DNA from: an uncultured Alistipes sp.
GTDB taxonomy: Bacteria > Bacteroidota > Bacteroidia > Bacteroidales > Rikenellaceae
Assembly (NCBI GenBank): GCA_910583985.1
Contig: CAJTYA010000006.1
Coordinates: 62,001-126,000 of the forward strand
Direction: 5' to 3'
DNA: 64,000 nt
Part shown: piece after piece, positions 44,759 to 53,550 of the stretch
Numbering within the stretch: the first letter of the stretch is position 1
Layout: each line of letters begins with the position of its first letter
Translations under genes and position numbers: made by a program
The notes under the pieces: model-generated
What the model was told of the DNA's origin: nothing
Database searches by the model: none
Seen by the model: only the letters and a program-made list of their open reading frames with translations

Positions 44759-47602
44759 TTACCGGACTTTCGTCAGTACAGCGTTGCGAATACGAGCATC
44801 CGCTCCCCGGATACCCAGAAAGTAGGTTCCGCTTTCGGGAATCCGCACCTTCAGGGTTTGCGGCGCCCATGTCTCCGTCTCGATGGCCGCCGTCCCCGCA
44901 GGCTCGCCGCTCTCGGCGTTTTCGACGAACATTTCGCCCGAAGCCATCGTCTCGGCCGCGAAATCGTAATCGCCCGCCGTCAGATACAGCCCTTCGTACA
45001 GACGTCCGCCGTGGCGGGCATATCCGTAACCGTTCTCCTCGCCGGCTTCGCCTTCCATCGTCCAGTAGGTGTGTCCGAACGCGAAATCGCCGTTGCGGAA
45101 CGTCGAGCTGCTGCGGATTCCGCAATCGGTGATGAAATTGGTCGGACGGATGCACAGCAGATCGCACGGGCTCAGGTACTCGTTATCGAAAATGCGGAAA
45201 TTCTTGACCGGAGCGTAATCGTCCATTTCGGTATTGTCGAAGGGTTTGCCGTCGAACGGGTTGTCGGGCCACGTCCCCACGGAATATCCTCCCATGAGCA
45301 CGTTGTCGTATACGAATATGCTGTCGGTCTCCTGCTTCTGCTGATCGGGATTGTTCGATCCCCACGGAATGAGGGCGATGGCCTTTCCGCCGCCGGAGTT
45401 GATGTAGCTGTGGCACACTTCCACATGACGGACCGAACGGTCCCAGTCGTTATCGCCCCACCACCAGACGCCGCCGCGGGGATCGTTGTAGCTGCTGCAC
45501 AACACGATCCCGTCGTCGTTCGACTCGAAAATCAGGCGGGCGACCTTCACGTGGTTCGTCCCGATGCTCAAGCTGACGCCGTCGCCGCTGACACACTGCA
45601 CCTCGTGCATCTTCACGTTGCCGACGAAGAGGTTCCGGCAGAAGTAGAATCCCGTATGGTAATTGTTCGTACGCACGAGCTCCAGATCGGAAAGCTCCAT
45701 GTTGGTCACCTTCCAGCAACCGATGGGCACGACATGGATGCGGTCGGTGCACGTCCGGGCGTAGTGGTCCAGATGCGGGTCCACGCAGTACGGATCGGCG
45801 GAACGGATCTTTCCGGGCCCCGTGATCTTGATGTTTTCCACATCCTTGGCCTGAATGAGCGGACGGTTGACATAGAGGCTGTGCGTCCACGGCGTGTTCG
45901 GAATGATGACGTCGTGCCCGTAGACGGGACGATACGGATAGTCGTTCTCCTCCTGCGACTGCCAGAGGATAGCGCCCTTGGCGAGGTGCAGCTCCACGTT
46001 GCTTCTCATCATGATATGCGTGGCCACGTAACGCCGGCCGTACAAACCGCTGTCGCCGGGCAGCACGACCCGACCGCCGCCCCGTGCCGACACTTCGTCC
46101 ACGGCGGCCTGAATGCTGCGGGTGTCGTCCGTGAAACCGTCGCCGCGGGCTCCGAAATCCAGCACGCTCACACTGCGTTCCGGCAAACGGAACGCATAGG
46201 GATTGTCGGTGAAATCGCGCCAGTTCTCTATATAAAAGTAAGGGGCTATCTTCAGGGAACCGCCCTTATCGTCTTCGACCACGGCCAGCAGGCGGCTGCT
46301 CAGATGGGTAGTCCCGTTCCTGCGCCGCAGCGGAATGCAATCAATCGCGAACGACGACGAGAGCGGTCCTTCGTAGAGCCGGGTCAGCCCGGCAGCACCC
46401 TTCTCCCCGGCGTACATGGGTGCCTCGTAAACGGCGATGCGAGTATAGCGCTCGGCGTATTCGGGACGAACCGTTCCGCGGATCGTGATTTTATCGTCGT
46501 CGGCCGTGCAGGCGTCGATCGTCCCGGCAAAGGGCTCCAACACCGCTTCGCGCTCGAAGGTGATGCGGTCGATGAGCAGCATGCCCTCGCCGCCGAGCGG
46601 TTCGATGCGGAAACCGGTCAGATGACCTTCGGCCGTTTCCAGATCGGAAAAATTGAAGTAATAGGCCCGCTTGGGCGAGGAGGGTTCGATGTCGAACGTC
46701 TTGGAACGCACCTCGGCATACTCTCCGTCCTTGTCCGTCAGAAAACCGATTTTGAGTTTCTGCGCCGTACTGCGGTTTTCCATGACGAAAAACATCGTGT
46801 TGCGGTCGCGGAGTTCCGGATTGAAAACGGAATTGCGGCTGCCTGCGAGCGAAGGGGAGGTCAGCGTTCCGCCGGTCTCGAAATCGAATACGAGCATGCC
46901 GTCCTGCTGCGAAACCTCGCCCCGCTCGGCCTCGAACAGCGAAGCGGAGCCGGGCATCTCGAAGGTCAGGTCGATGGGCCTGCCCGCCTCGATACCGTCG
47001 ATGCGGAACGCCGCGTTCCTCCAGATCGAATCGCTGTCGTTCATCAGGCCGATCTCCATGCGCCGGATATTGTCTATAAACGGACACTCGTGCAGGTCGA
47101 AAATCGTCGCGTTCCACTCCTTGGGCATCACCCTGGCCATGCTTTCGAACGTGCTGCCGGCCCCGTTGCAGAGCACGAGCCGGACGTAATAATCGGCCGC
47201 CGGAGCGCCCTCGTCCGTATGGATGCCGAACGAAAGGACGGGGGTCCCGCTCAGGTCCACGCTCCGGTCGTATTCCCGGAACACGGTCCTCCAGTGCCGG
47301 CCCGGAACGTCCGGGCACCGCACCTGCAGGCATCGCCGACCCTCGTACACCCGATCGGTCCAGCCCGGAACCGAAGCCGTCCGTTCGAGCGAATCGACAT
47401 TCTTCCCGGCCGAAAAATCGTCCGTCCCATCCTCGAACCCGGCCAGCGAACGGGTTTCGGCGAGCGAACAACGCCGCGAACAGACGTTGTCCGTCGGTTC
47501 GGGCCTCTTCTCCTCGGCTCTGCAAGCCCACAGCGACAAAGCCACACACACGATAACGGGGATCGTTCTCCGGCCCCGGAATCCGGTCAATCTTCCATTC
47601 AT
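44759..47602 (-). CDS. GH28/pectate-lyase-like beta-helix lipoprotein with long N-terminal extension
   Basis: About 947 residues with a lipobox (IPVIVCVALSLWAC). Residues ~1-470 are strand-rich modules of unknown type (SFGIHTDEGAPAADYYVRLV; IEAGRPIDLTFEMPGSASLF). From ~480 the sequence opens in the classic right-handed beta-helix style, SVLDFGARGDGFTDDTRSIQ, as in polygalacturonase and pectate-lyase-3 families. Helix coils carry candidate acidic residues (VSGDGVSLSIGT, FESNDDGIVLCSS). The GH28 GHG motif appears as SGGGKAIALI, so the histidine is absent. A ~75-residue sandwich ends the protein. Likely substrates are pectin-like or uronate-containing glycans, but altered motifs make the activity uncertain. 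The start ATG at 47602 is chosen for the lipoprotein signal; a longer frame upstream lacks one. Confidence 0.78.
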   Translation of the reverse strand: MNGRLTGFRGRRTIPVIVCVALSLWACRAEEKRPEPTDNVCSRRCSLAETRSLAGFEDGTDDFSAGKNVDSLERTASVPGWTDRVYEGRRCLQVRCPDVPGRHWRTVFREYDRSVDLSGTPVLSFGIHTDEGAPAADYYVRLVLCNGAGSTFESMARVMPKEWNATIFDLHECPFIDNIRRMEIGLMNDSDSIWRNAAFRIDGIEAGRPIDLTFEMPGSASLFEAERGEVSQQDGMLVFDFETGGTLTSPSLAGSRNSVFNPELRDRNTMFFVMENRSTAQKLKIGFLTDKDGEYAEVRSKTFDIEPSSPKRAYYFNFSDLETAEGHLTGFRIEPLGGEGMLLIDRITFEREAVLEPFAGTIDACTADDDKITIRGTVRPEYAERYTRIAVYEAPMYAGEKGAAGLTRLYEGPLSSSFAIDCIPLRRRNGTTHLSSRLLAVVEDDKGGSLKIAPYFYIENWRDFTDNPYAFRLPERSVSVLDFGARGDGFTDDTRSIQAAVDEVSARGGGRVVLPGDSGLYGRRYVATHIMMRSNVELHLAKGAILWQSQEENDYPYRPVYGHDVIIPNTPWTHSLYVNRPLIQAKDVENIKITGPGKIRSADPYCVDPHLDHYARTCTDRIHVVPIGCWKVTNMELSDLELVRTNNYHTGFYFCRNLFVGNVKMHEVQCVSGDGVSLSIGTNHVKVARLIFESNDDGIVLCSSYNDPRGGVWWWGDNDWDRSVRHVEVCHSYINSGGGKAIALIPWGSNNPDQQKQETDSIFVYDNVLMGGYSVGTWPDNPFDGKPFDNTEMDDYAPVKNFRIFDNEYLSPCDLLCIRPTNFITDCGIRSSSTFRNGDFAFGHTYWTMEGEAGEENGYGYARHGGRLYEGLYLTAGDYDFAAETMASGEMFVENAESGEPAGTAAIETETWAPQTLKVRIPESGTYFLGIRGADARIRNAVLTKVR

Positions 47603-47849
47603 ATCGTTTCGGTTTAGTCGTCCAACCTTCGCTTCCGGAACGCTTCGGCCCTCGGAGGGGCACGAATCATTCCGGCAAGAATCGTTCGAAGATAAGCATA
47701 AAAAACGAACGGGCCATAATCTTTTCTCCCGCGCCCGCCCCGTTCGCCCGGCCGAACGGACGTATCCCGCAGCGGAACAGAAACGTTCGCGAAACGAAAA
47801 ATCCGCACCGCCGGAAATCCGGCTGCCCGCACGGCGAAGCGGGGAAGAA

Positions 47850-47880
47850 TTGGAATAACGCCCCGGAAATCGTACCTTTG
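47850..47880 (+). promoter_or_regulatory. Promoter of the ABC-F gene
   Basis: TTGG (47850-47853), 19 nt and TACCTTTG (47873-47880) fit the Bacteroidetes consensus, 36 bp before the start codon at 47916. Confidence 0.7.
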
Positions 47881-47915
47881 CGGCGCACATAAAAAACACA
47901 AACGACGAAAAGCAG

Positions 47916-49532
47916 ATGATTACCGTCTCGAATCTGGAAGTACAATACGGCAAACGCGTCCTGTTCAAGGACGTCAACCTGAAATTCACGCCCGGCAACT
48001 GCTACGGCGTAATCGGCGCCAACGGCGCAGGCAAATCCACGTTTCTCAAGGTGCTCAGCGGCGAGGTGACGCCCACGCGCGGCTCGGTCTCCTTCGGGCC
48101 CCACGAACGCCTTTCGGTGCTCAAGCAGGACCACTTCGAATACGACGAATGTACGGTGCTCGACACGGTGCTGATGGGCCATCAACCGCTCTGGTCGCTC
48201 ATGCAGGAAAAGAACGCCCTCTACGCCAAGCCCGACTTCTCGGACGAAGACGGCATCCGGGCCGGCGAACTCGAAGAGAAATTCGCCGAGATGGACGGGT
48301 GGAACGCCGAGAGCGACGCAGCCAACCTGCTCAGCGGGCTGGGCATCAAGGAACATCTGCACGGCGAGCTGATGGGCCGGCTCAACGCCAAGGAGAAAGT
48401 GCGCGTGCTGCTGGCCCAGGCCCTCTTCGGCAAACCCGACAACCTGTTGCTCGACGAGCCGACCAACGACTTGGACGTCAATACAGTCATGTGGCTCGAA
48501 AACTACCTGTCCAACTACGAGAACACCGTGCTGGTCGTCTCCCACGACCGTCACTTCCTCGACGCGGTGAGCACGCATATCATCGACATCGACTACAGCG
48601 ACATCAACCTCTTTTCGGGCAACTACAGCTTTTGGTACGAATCGAGTCAGCTGGCCGCCCGCCAGCAGGCCAACCAGAACAAGAAGGCCGAAGAGAAACG
48701 CAAGGAACTCATGGAATTCATCCAGCGTTTCAGCGCCAACGTCGCCAAATCGAAACAGACCACGAGCCGCAAGAAAATGCTCGAAAAACTCAACATCGAA
48801 GAAATCAAGCCCTCTCTGCGCAAATACCCCGGCATCATCTTCCAGCCCTCGCGCGAGGCAGGCACGAAGATTCTCGCCGTCGACGGACTCAGCAAGACGG
48901 TCAACGGCGAGACGCTTTTCAGCAACGTCTCGTTCGCCATCGAGAAGGGCGACAAGGTGGCCTTCCTCTCCCGCGAACCCCGTGCGGTGACGGCGCTTTT
49001 CGAGATCATCGCCGGCAACGACACCCCCGACAGCGGCATGGTCGAATGGGGCGTGACGATCAACGCGGCCTACCTGCCGCTCAACAACGCCTCGTTCTTC
49101 AACAACGAACTGAGCATCGTGGACTGGCTGGCGCAATTCTCCGACGACACGAGCGAACTCTACCTGCGGGGCTACCTCGGCAAGATGCTCTTCAGCGGCG
49201 AGGAAATCCACAAACGGGTCAACGTATTGTCCGGAGGCGAGAAAATGCGCTGCATGATCGCCCGCATGATGATCCAGCAAGCCAATACGCTGATTCTCGA
49301 CTCGCCGACGAACCACCTCGATCTGGAGTCGATCCAGGCGTTCAACAACTCGCTGGTTTCATTCAAGGGCAATATCCTGATGACCTCGCACGACCACGAA
49401 TTTATCAACACCGTCGCCGACCGTATCATCGAAATCACGCCCAACGGCATGATCGACAAGTATATGGAATACGACGACTACCTGTTCGACGAACGCGTAC
49501 AGGAAAACCTGAACAAACTCTATTCGAAATAA
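47916..49532 (+). CDS. ABC-F family ATPase with one canonical and one degenerate ATP site
   Basis: The 538-residue soluble protein has two ABC domains joined by the charged ABC-F linker (QANQNKKAEEKRKELMEFIQ). ABC-F proteins act on ribosomes, for example in translation control or antibiotic protection. Domain 1 has Walker A GANGAGKST (34-42), Walker B LLLDEPTNDLD with the catalytic Glu at 181, and switch VVSHDRHF, but its signature is LNAKE (156-160). Domain 2 has signature LSGGEK (438-443), but its Walker A is replaced by SREPRAVTA (352-360) and Walker B reads DSPTNHLD, with Ser at 463 instead of Glu. The composite sites therefore split into one complete and one dead. It most resembles the YbiT group. 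A phosphodiester glycosidase gene follows 28 bp later. Confidence 0.92.
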   Translation: MITVSNLEVQYGKRVLFKDVNLKFTPGNCYGVIGANGAGKSTFLKVLSGEVTPTRGSVSFGPHERLSVLKQDHFEYDECTVLDTVLMGHQPLWSLMQEKNALYAKPDFSDEDGIRAGELEEKFAEMDGWNAESDAANLLSGLGIKEHLHGELMGRLNAKEKVRVLLAQALFGKPDNLLLDEPTNDLDVNTVMWLENYLSNYENTVLVVSHDRHFLDAVSTHIIDIDYSDINLFSGNYSFWYESSQLAARQQANQNKKAEEKRKELMEFIQRFSANVAKSKQTTSRKKMLEKLNIEEIKPSLRKYPGIIFQPSREAGTKILAVDGLSKTVNGETLFSNVSFAIEKGDKVAFLSREPRAVTALFEIIAGNDTPDSGMVEWGVTINAAYLPLNNASFFNNELSIVDWLAQFSDDTSELYLRGYLGKMLFSGEEIHKRVNVLSGGEKMRCMIARMMIQQANTLILDSPTNHLDLESIQAFNNSLVSFKGNILMTSHDHEFINTVADRIIEITPNGMIDKYMEYDDYLFDERVQENLNKLYSK

Positions 49533-49560
49533 AACGCAAGCAGCCCCGAAACGTTTTTCC

Positions 49561-50421
49561 ATGAAAAAGACCGCCCTCTCGTTGCGACTGCTCGTGCTCG
49601 GCCTCTCGTGCTGGACCGCCCTCGCACGCGTTTCGGCCCAGAGTCCCGCCGACTCGGCAGCCATCGCCCAAGCGCGGTGGACGACCGTCTCGGAAAAAGA
49701 CGGCATCGTATGCAAGAAAACGCGCCTGCACGTGTTCGGCACCGAACAACGGATTTCGATGCTCGAAATCGACCCGGAACGTTACCGGATCGCGTTGGCA
49801 CAGGACTCCCTGCGCACGAAAACCTCCGTGCTCGGACGCGGATACGGCGCCACGGCCGCCATCAACGGCGGTTACTTCAAGACGGGAACCCGGCAGGCCG
49901 TCGCTTCCGATTTCATCAAGATCGACGGAACGTTCCCTCCGCGCATGGGAGGAGCGGGCGACGGAGCGGCGCTGGAGATCGACCGGGACGGTAGAATCCG
50001 GATCGGACGCCGGAAAACGGCAGCCGACGCGACGCCGTGGCACGAGAACTGCGCCAGCGCGATGGTCGTCGGTCCGCTGCTGGTCGAAAACGGCCGCGGC
50101 CTCTTCGGACGGGACGCTTCGACGGATCGGCATCCGCGTTCCTGCATCGGCCTCGAAGCCGACGGGACCGTCGTTCTGATCGTCGTGGACGGCAGACAGG
50201 ACCACGCGGCAGGCATGAGTTTCCGCGAGCTGGCCTACCTCTGCCGGCAATTGGGCTTGACCGAGGCGCTGAACCTCGACGGGGGAGGCTCCTCGACGCT
50301 GTGGGTGCGCGGAGAAGGGATCGTCAATTCCGTATCGGACCGCCTGCTGGTCTTCCCGGTCGAACGCCCCGTGGCCAATGCCGTCCTCGTGCTGCCGAGA
50401 GAGTCGGAACGACTGCGGTAA
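49561..50421 (+). CDS. Secreted phosphodiester glycosidase (NAGPA domain)
   Basis: The 286-residue protein has a signal peptide (LSLRLLVLGLSCWTALARVS). It carries a complete NAGPA domain: TAAINGGYFKTGT with NGG at 102-104, HPRSCIGLEADGTVVLIVVD from 191, and ALNLDGGGSSTLWV with DGGG at 240-243. The family includes the mammalian uncovering enzyme, which removes GlcNAc from a phosphodiester. Bacterial members likely cleave sugar phosphodiesters in cell-envelope or host glycans. It is 28 bp after the ABC-F gene and ended by a strong terminator. Confidence 0.9.
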   Translation: MKKTALSLRLLVLGLSCWTALARVSAQSPADSAAIAQARWTTVSEKDGIVCKKTRLHVFGTEQRISMLEIDPERYRIALAQDSLRTKTSVLGRGYGATAAINGGYFKTGTRQAVASDFIKIDGTFPPRMGGAGDGAALEIDRDGRIRIGRRKTAADATPWHENCASAMVVGPLLVENGRGLFGRDASTDRHPRSCIGLEADGTVVLIVVDGRQDHAAGMSFRELAYLCRQLGLTEALNLDGGGSSTLWVRGEGIVNSVSDRLLVFPVERPVANAVLVLPRESERLR

Positions 50422-50450
50422 CCGAAAGACAGGGCAAACGAAAGCAAGAC

Positions 50451-50490
50451 AAAAGGAGGGCATACGACAGATTCGTATGCCCTCCTTTTT
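50451..50490 (+). terminator. Terminator after the phosphodiester glycosidase
   Basis: A perfect 17-bp stem (AAAAGGAGGGCATACGA and its complement) with loop CAGAT is followed by TT. It lies 30 bp past the stop. Confidence 0.9.
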
Positions 50491-50870
50491 AAATTATTAC
50501 CCGTCCGGACAGCGGGACAGCGCCCCGAACGACAACTCTAACGACGTCTGCTTTGCCTGTGCACAAGGAGAGCGGAATGCCGCGCAGGAATCCGCCGGCG
50601 CACGGACCGGGAACCGAAAACCGGTTTCTGCCCGGAGGTTCGTCCGCACGACGAAAGCCGCTGCGCGCTTCCGGACGGTCGCTTCAAAGACACTTCGGCA
50701 TTCGATGCCCGCAACGATTTCCCGAAAACACATTTTTCCGAAAACAGGACGAAACGAACGGAAAAGAAAGAACGAACGGCGCACGAACAAGTCCTTTACG
50801 CCGCTGCCGCCGACAATAAAATTGCGCAGGAAACCGTATCTTTGTCCCGGACCCTTTCACTCCGAACGTT
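50491..50870. other. Non-coding interval with a -7 element
   Basis: No gene is visible. TATCTTTG at 50837-50844 matches the Bacteroidetes -7 consensus, 27 bp before the metallophosphoesterase start, without a matching -33 at the usual spacing. Confidence 0.45.
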
Positions 50871-52085
50871 ATGCTCGCATTCGTACTCCCGCTCATGGCA
50901 GCCGCCTCGGTGCTGCTCGACCTTTCGATCCTGCGCCGAATCGGCCGGCGGTACCCCGACCGCAAGTGGCTGCGAAGGCTCTATTTAGCGCATTTCGTTT
51001 TGATCGATGCGGCGGTAGCCGGCGCGCTGCTCTTTTACGGAAAACTCTCGAACGCGGACTCCACGGAAGCCATGCGGACCGTCCTGTGGATCGTCTGGGT
51101 ATTTTTCGCGACAGCCGCCCCGAAGGCGGTCTACCTGCTGTCGAGCCTGCTCGATGGCCGAAGCGGGAAAGCAGACGGACGAAAGACGACGCTTTTTTCC
51201 CGAATCGGCCTCGTCGCGGCCGCCGCGACGCTCGGCCTGATGGTCTGGGGAGCCACCGCCGGGCGGACACACATCGTCACCGAGCGCCTGACGCTGGAAT
51301 CGGACCGTCTGCCCGAAAGTTTCGACGGGTATAAAATCGTATTTTTCACCGATCTGCACACGGGCAACCTGCCGGGCAACCACCGGCTCATCCGACGCAT
51401 GGCGGAACGGATCGACCGCGAACATGCGGACATGGTGGTCAACGGAGGCGATCTGGTCAATATCGACGCACGGGAACTGACTCCGGAGGTCATGGGACTG
51501 CTCTCGACCATCCGGGCTGCGGACGGCGTATATTCGGTGCTGGGCAACCACGATCTGGGATTCTACATCCGCGAGAACCGTCCCTACACCCCCCGGCAAA
51601 GCGTCGGCGAACTGCTCGAAAAACAAAAGGCGATGGGGTGGACACCGCTCGTCGACGAATCGGTCCACATCCGTCGCGGCGGGGACAGCATATCGGTGAC
51701 CGGATTCAACTTCCCCGAAAAGGGATCGCATCGCGGCAAACACGCCGAATTGGCCGGATGCGACATGGAAAAAGCCTATGCCTCGGCAGCGGAGGGGACG
51801 TTCAATCTGCTGATCTCGCACACGCCCGAATTCTGGGACGACGCCCTGCGGACGGGAAGTCCCGACCTGACGCTGTCGGGCCACGTACACGCCATGCAGT
51901 TCAAGATTCCTTTCGGGAAGCGGGGATGGTCCCCGGCAAGCTGGATGTACGACCGGTGGAGCGGCCTCTACACACAAGCGGGCAAATATCTGTACGTCAA
52001 CGACGGGATGGGCTACGTCATGTACCCGATGCGCATCGGCACCCCGCCTTCGATTACGGTCATTACACTTAAAAGAAAAGGGTAG
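50871..52085 (+). CDS. Membrane-anchored metallophosphoesterase
   Basis: The 404-residue protein begins with about four hydrophobic segments (MLAFVLPLMAAASVLLDLSI; LAHFVLIDAAVAGALLFYG; VLWIVWVFFATAAPKAVYLL; IGLVAAAATLGLMVWGATAG). A calcineurin-like phosphoesterase domain follows. The metal-binding motifs are all present: FFTDLHTG, VVNGGDLVNI, VLGNHDLG, LLISHTPEFWDD and LSGHVHAMQF. It resembles the YkuE/YaeI group, some members of which cleave phospholipid-type pyrophosphates or phosphodiesters at the membrane. The substrate here is not determinable. It ends 7 bp from the convergent SMR remnant. Confidence 0.9.
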   Translation: MLAFVLPLMAAASVLLDLSILRRIGRRYPDRKWLRRLYLAHFVLIDAAVAGALLFYGKLSNADSTEAMRTVLWIVWVFFATAAPKAVYLLSSLLDGRSGKADGRKTTLFSRIGLVAAAATLGLMVWGATAGRTHIVTERLTLESDRLPESFDGYKIVFFTDLHTGNLPGNHRLIRRMAERIDREHADMVVNGGDLVNIDARELTPEVMGLLSTIRAADGVYSVLGNHDLGFYIRENRPYTPRQSVGELLEKQKAMGWTPLVDESVHIRRGGDSISVTGFNFPEKGSHRGKHAELAGCDMEKAYASAAEGTFNLLISHTPEFWDDALRTGSPDLTLSGHVHAMQFKIPFGKRGWSPASWMYDRWSGLYTQAGKYLYVNDGMGYVMYPMRIGTPPSITVITLKRKG

Positions 52086-52092
52086 CGGATCT

Positions 52093-52410
52093 TCAGGCAG
52101 TTATCTTGAGACCGATGACGCCCAGCACGATCAACCCGGCTGAAAACAGACGCCAGAAGCCGGCCGAGTCTCCGAAAAAGAGAATCCCCACGAGCAGCGT
52201 CGAGACGGCTCCGATACCGGTCCAGACCACGTAGGCCGTGCCGATGGCCAGCGTCCGTTGGGCCAGATAGAGCAAAAACATGCTCTGACTCATCGACATG
52301 ACCGCCAACAGAATGCCCCACGCCTTAACCTGCATCGTTTGCGAGAGCTTGAGCCCCACGGCTCAGCCCATTTCGAAAAAACCGCCCAGAATCAGATAAA
52401 ACCACGCCAT
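52093..52410 (-). pseudogene. gdx: SugE/Gdx-type SMR exporter interrupted by an in-frame UGA
   Basis: Reading from ATG 52410 gives MAWFYLILGGFFEMG, then TGA at 52365-52363, then in the same frame AVGLKLSQTMQVKAW to GLKITA and the stop near 52093. With Trp at the stop position the 105-residue product is a normal four-helix small multidrug resistance protein. It has the membrane Glu (FFEMG), GTAYVVWTGIGAVSTLLVGI and SAGLIVLGVIGLKI, closest to the SugE/Gdx guanidinium-exporter subtype. The usual sequence is GW(A) at this site, so a single TGG to TGA change explains it. It could be a recent pseudogene, a sequencing error or a read-through case. An internal GTG at 52359 could in principle restart translation, but without the first half of TM1. 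Confidence 0.85.
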
Positions 52411-53030
52411 TTCATTTTCGTCTTTTTTCGTTTTTGAATCCCGACGCTCCGTCTCGTCCGCGCCCCGCCGGCCTGAGCTGGGCAGTCCTCCTCAAGGAAA
52501 AAAGGGCGACGAAAACGGGATTCCCGCCGAGAGAGTCCGGTACGGCACGCCCCGCACGCCGTACCGGCACGGACAAAGATAAGGTTTTCGCCTCCAGGGA
52601 ACAAATTTCCGCAACAAGGCCGAACATCCCCTCGCCCGTACCGCATCGCACGAGAGCGCCAGTCATGCCACGGGGGCCGCATAATACGACGATGTCGAGG
52701 AGCGTTTCTCTGATACGGTTCCGTCTTTTCACGCATGGGACAGAGGAAACGGAGATTTTCGCACCGACCGGCCATCCTCCCGGACGCACCCATAATCGGA
52801 AAAACGCCCGGAACGATCCCGAAAAACGAAGGGACGGCGGCAGATAGAGGAGACGGTCGGAGAACCGCATCCCGCCGGGCCGTACCCCGATTTTTCCGCC
52901 GGATCGTAGCTCCGTCACACCGAACGTTTCGCCGAAAAGACGGATTTCCGATAAAATTCACTATCTTGGCGGTTCGAACGGCAGACCAAAGAAAATGCCT
53001 GCCGCCGAACCCGAAAACCGAACACCGTCG
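52411..53030. other. Non-coding interval upstream of the metal-efflux operon
   Basis: No supportable gene. A 10-bp inverted repeat (CCGGTACGGC at 52537-52546 with GCCGTACCGG at 52558-52567) lacks a T run. A -7-like TATCTTGG at 52962-52969 may belong to the promoter of the efflux operon, but no -33 partner is clear. Confidence 0.4.
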
Positions 53031-53456
53031 ATGGGAAAAAGGCTGTCCGAAATCGTTCTGCTGCTGACCGGCGCATTGCTGCTGGTCCTCTCGGCCGTTC
53101 CCCATCACCACCACGGCGAACGCATCTGCTTCGGATCGGAAGAGCGGTGTCCGGAATGCCGTTCGGAATGCCACGGATCGCACCGCCACGACGAACCGCA
53201 GGCGGGATGCGACCTGCGCCACCTGTTCGTCATGTCGGGACGCGACGACGATTCGCTGCGTTCGGCGACGGGCTCGGACGACGATCTTTTCCACCGTCTG
53301 CTCTCCGCGGCGATGCCCTGCCGGCCGATCCCGACGGAGTCTTTCGTCTCGCCCGAAACGGGACGATTCACTTACCGCCCGCTGCGGCGACAGCCCGAAT
53401 CGTCGTTCGATGGCGCCGCCCTTTCGCTGCGGGCCCCTCCCTGTCTCTTCGTCTGA
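53031..53456 (+). CDS. Small His/Cys-rich secreted protein preceding the metal-efflux operon
   Basis: About 141 residues, starting at ATG 53031 (MGKRLSEIVLLLTGALLLVL); an ATG at 52995 would add 12 residues. The hydrophobic N-terminus is a signal or anchor. It is followed at once by PHHHHGE and a Cys/His-rich stretch (CFGSEERCPECRSECHGSHR then HDEPQAGCDLRHLF), strongly suggesting metal binding in the periplasm. Similar small proteins precede RND metal pumps in Bacteroidetes; I believe they are annotated as DUF6769, but cannot confirm. It lies 94 bp before the adaptor gene. Confidence 0.7.
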   Translation: MGKRLSEIVLLLTGALLLVLSAVPHHHHGERICFGSEERCPECRSECHGSHRHDEPQAGCDLRHLFVMSGRDDDSLRSATGSDDDLFHRLLSAAMPCRPIPTESFVSPETGRFTYRPLRRQPESSFDGAALSLRAPPCLFV

Positions 53457-53550
53457 AACCGTGTCCCGCTCGCCGGGCCGGCGCATCCCCCCGTTTCAGA
53501 AAACACGGGGGCAGTATGTTGCATACACGTATCACCGACACACAGAGACA

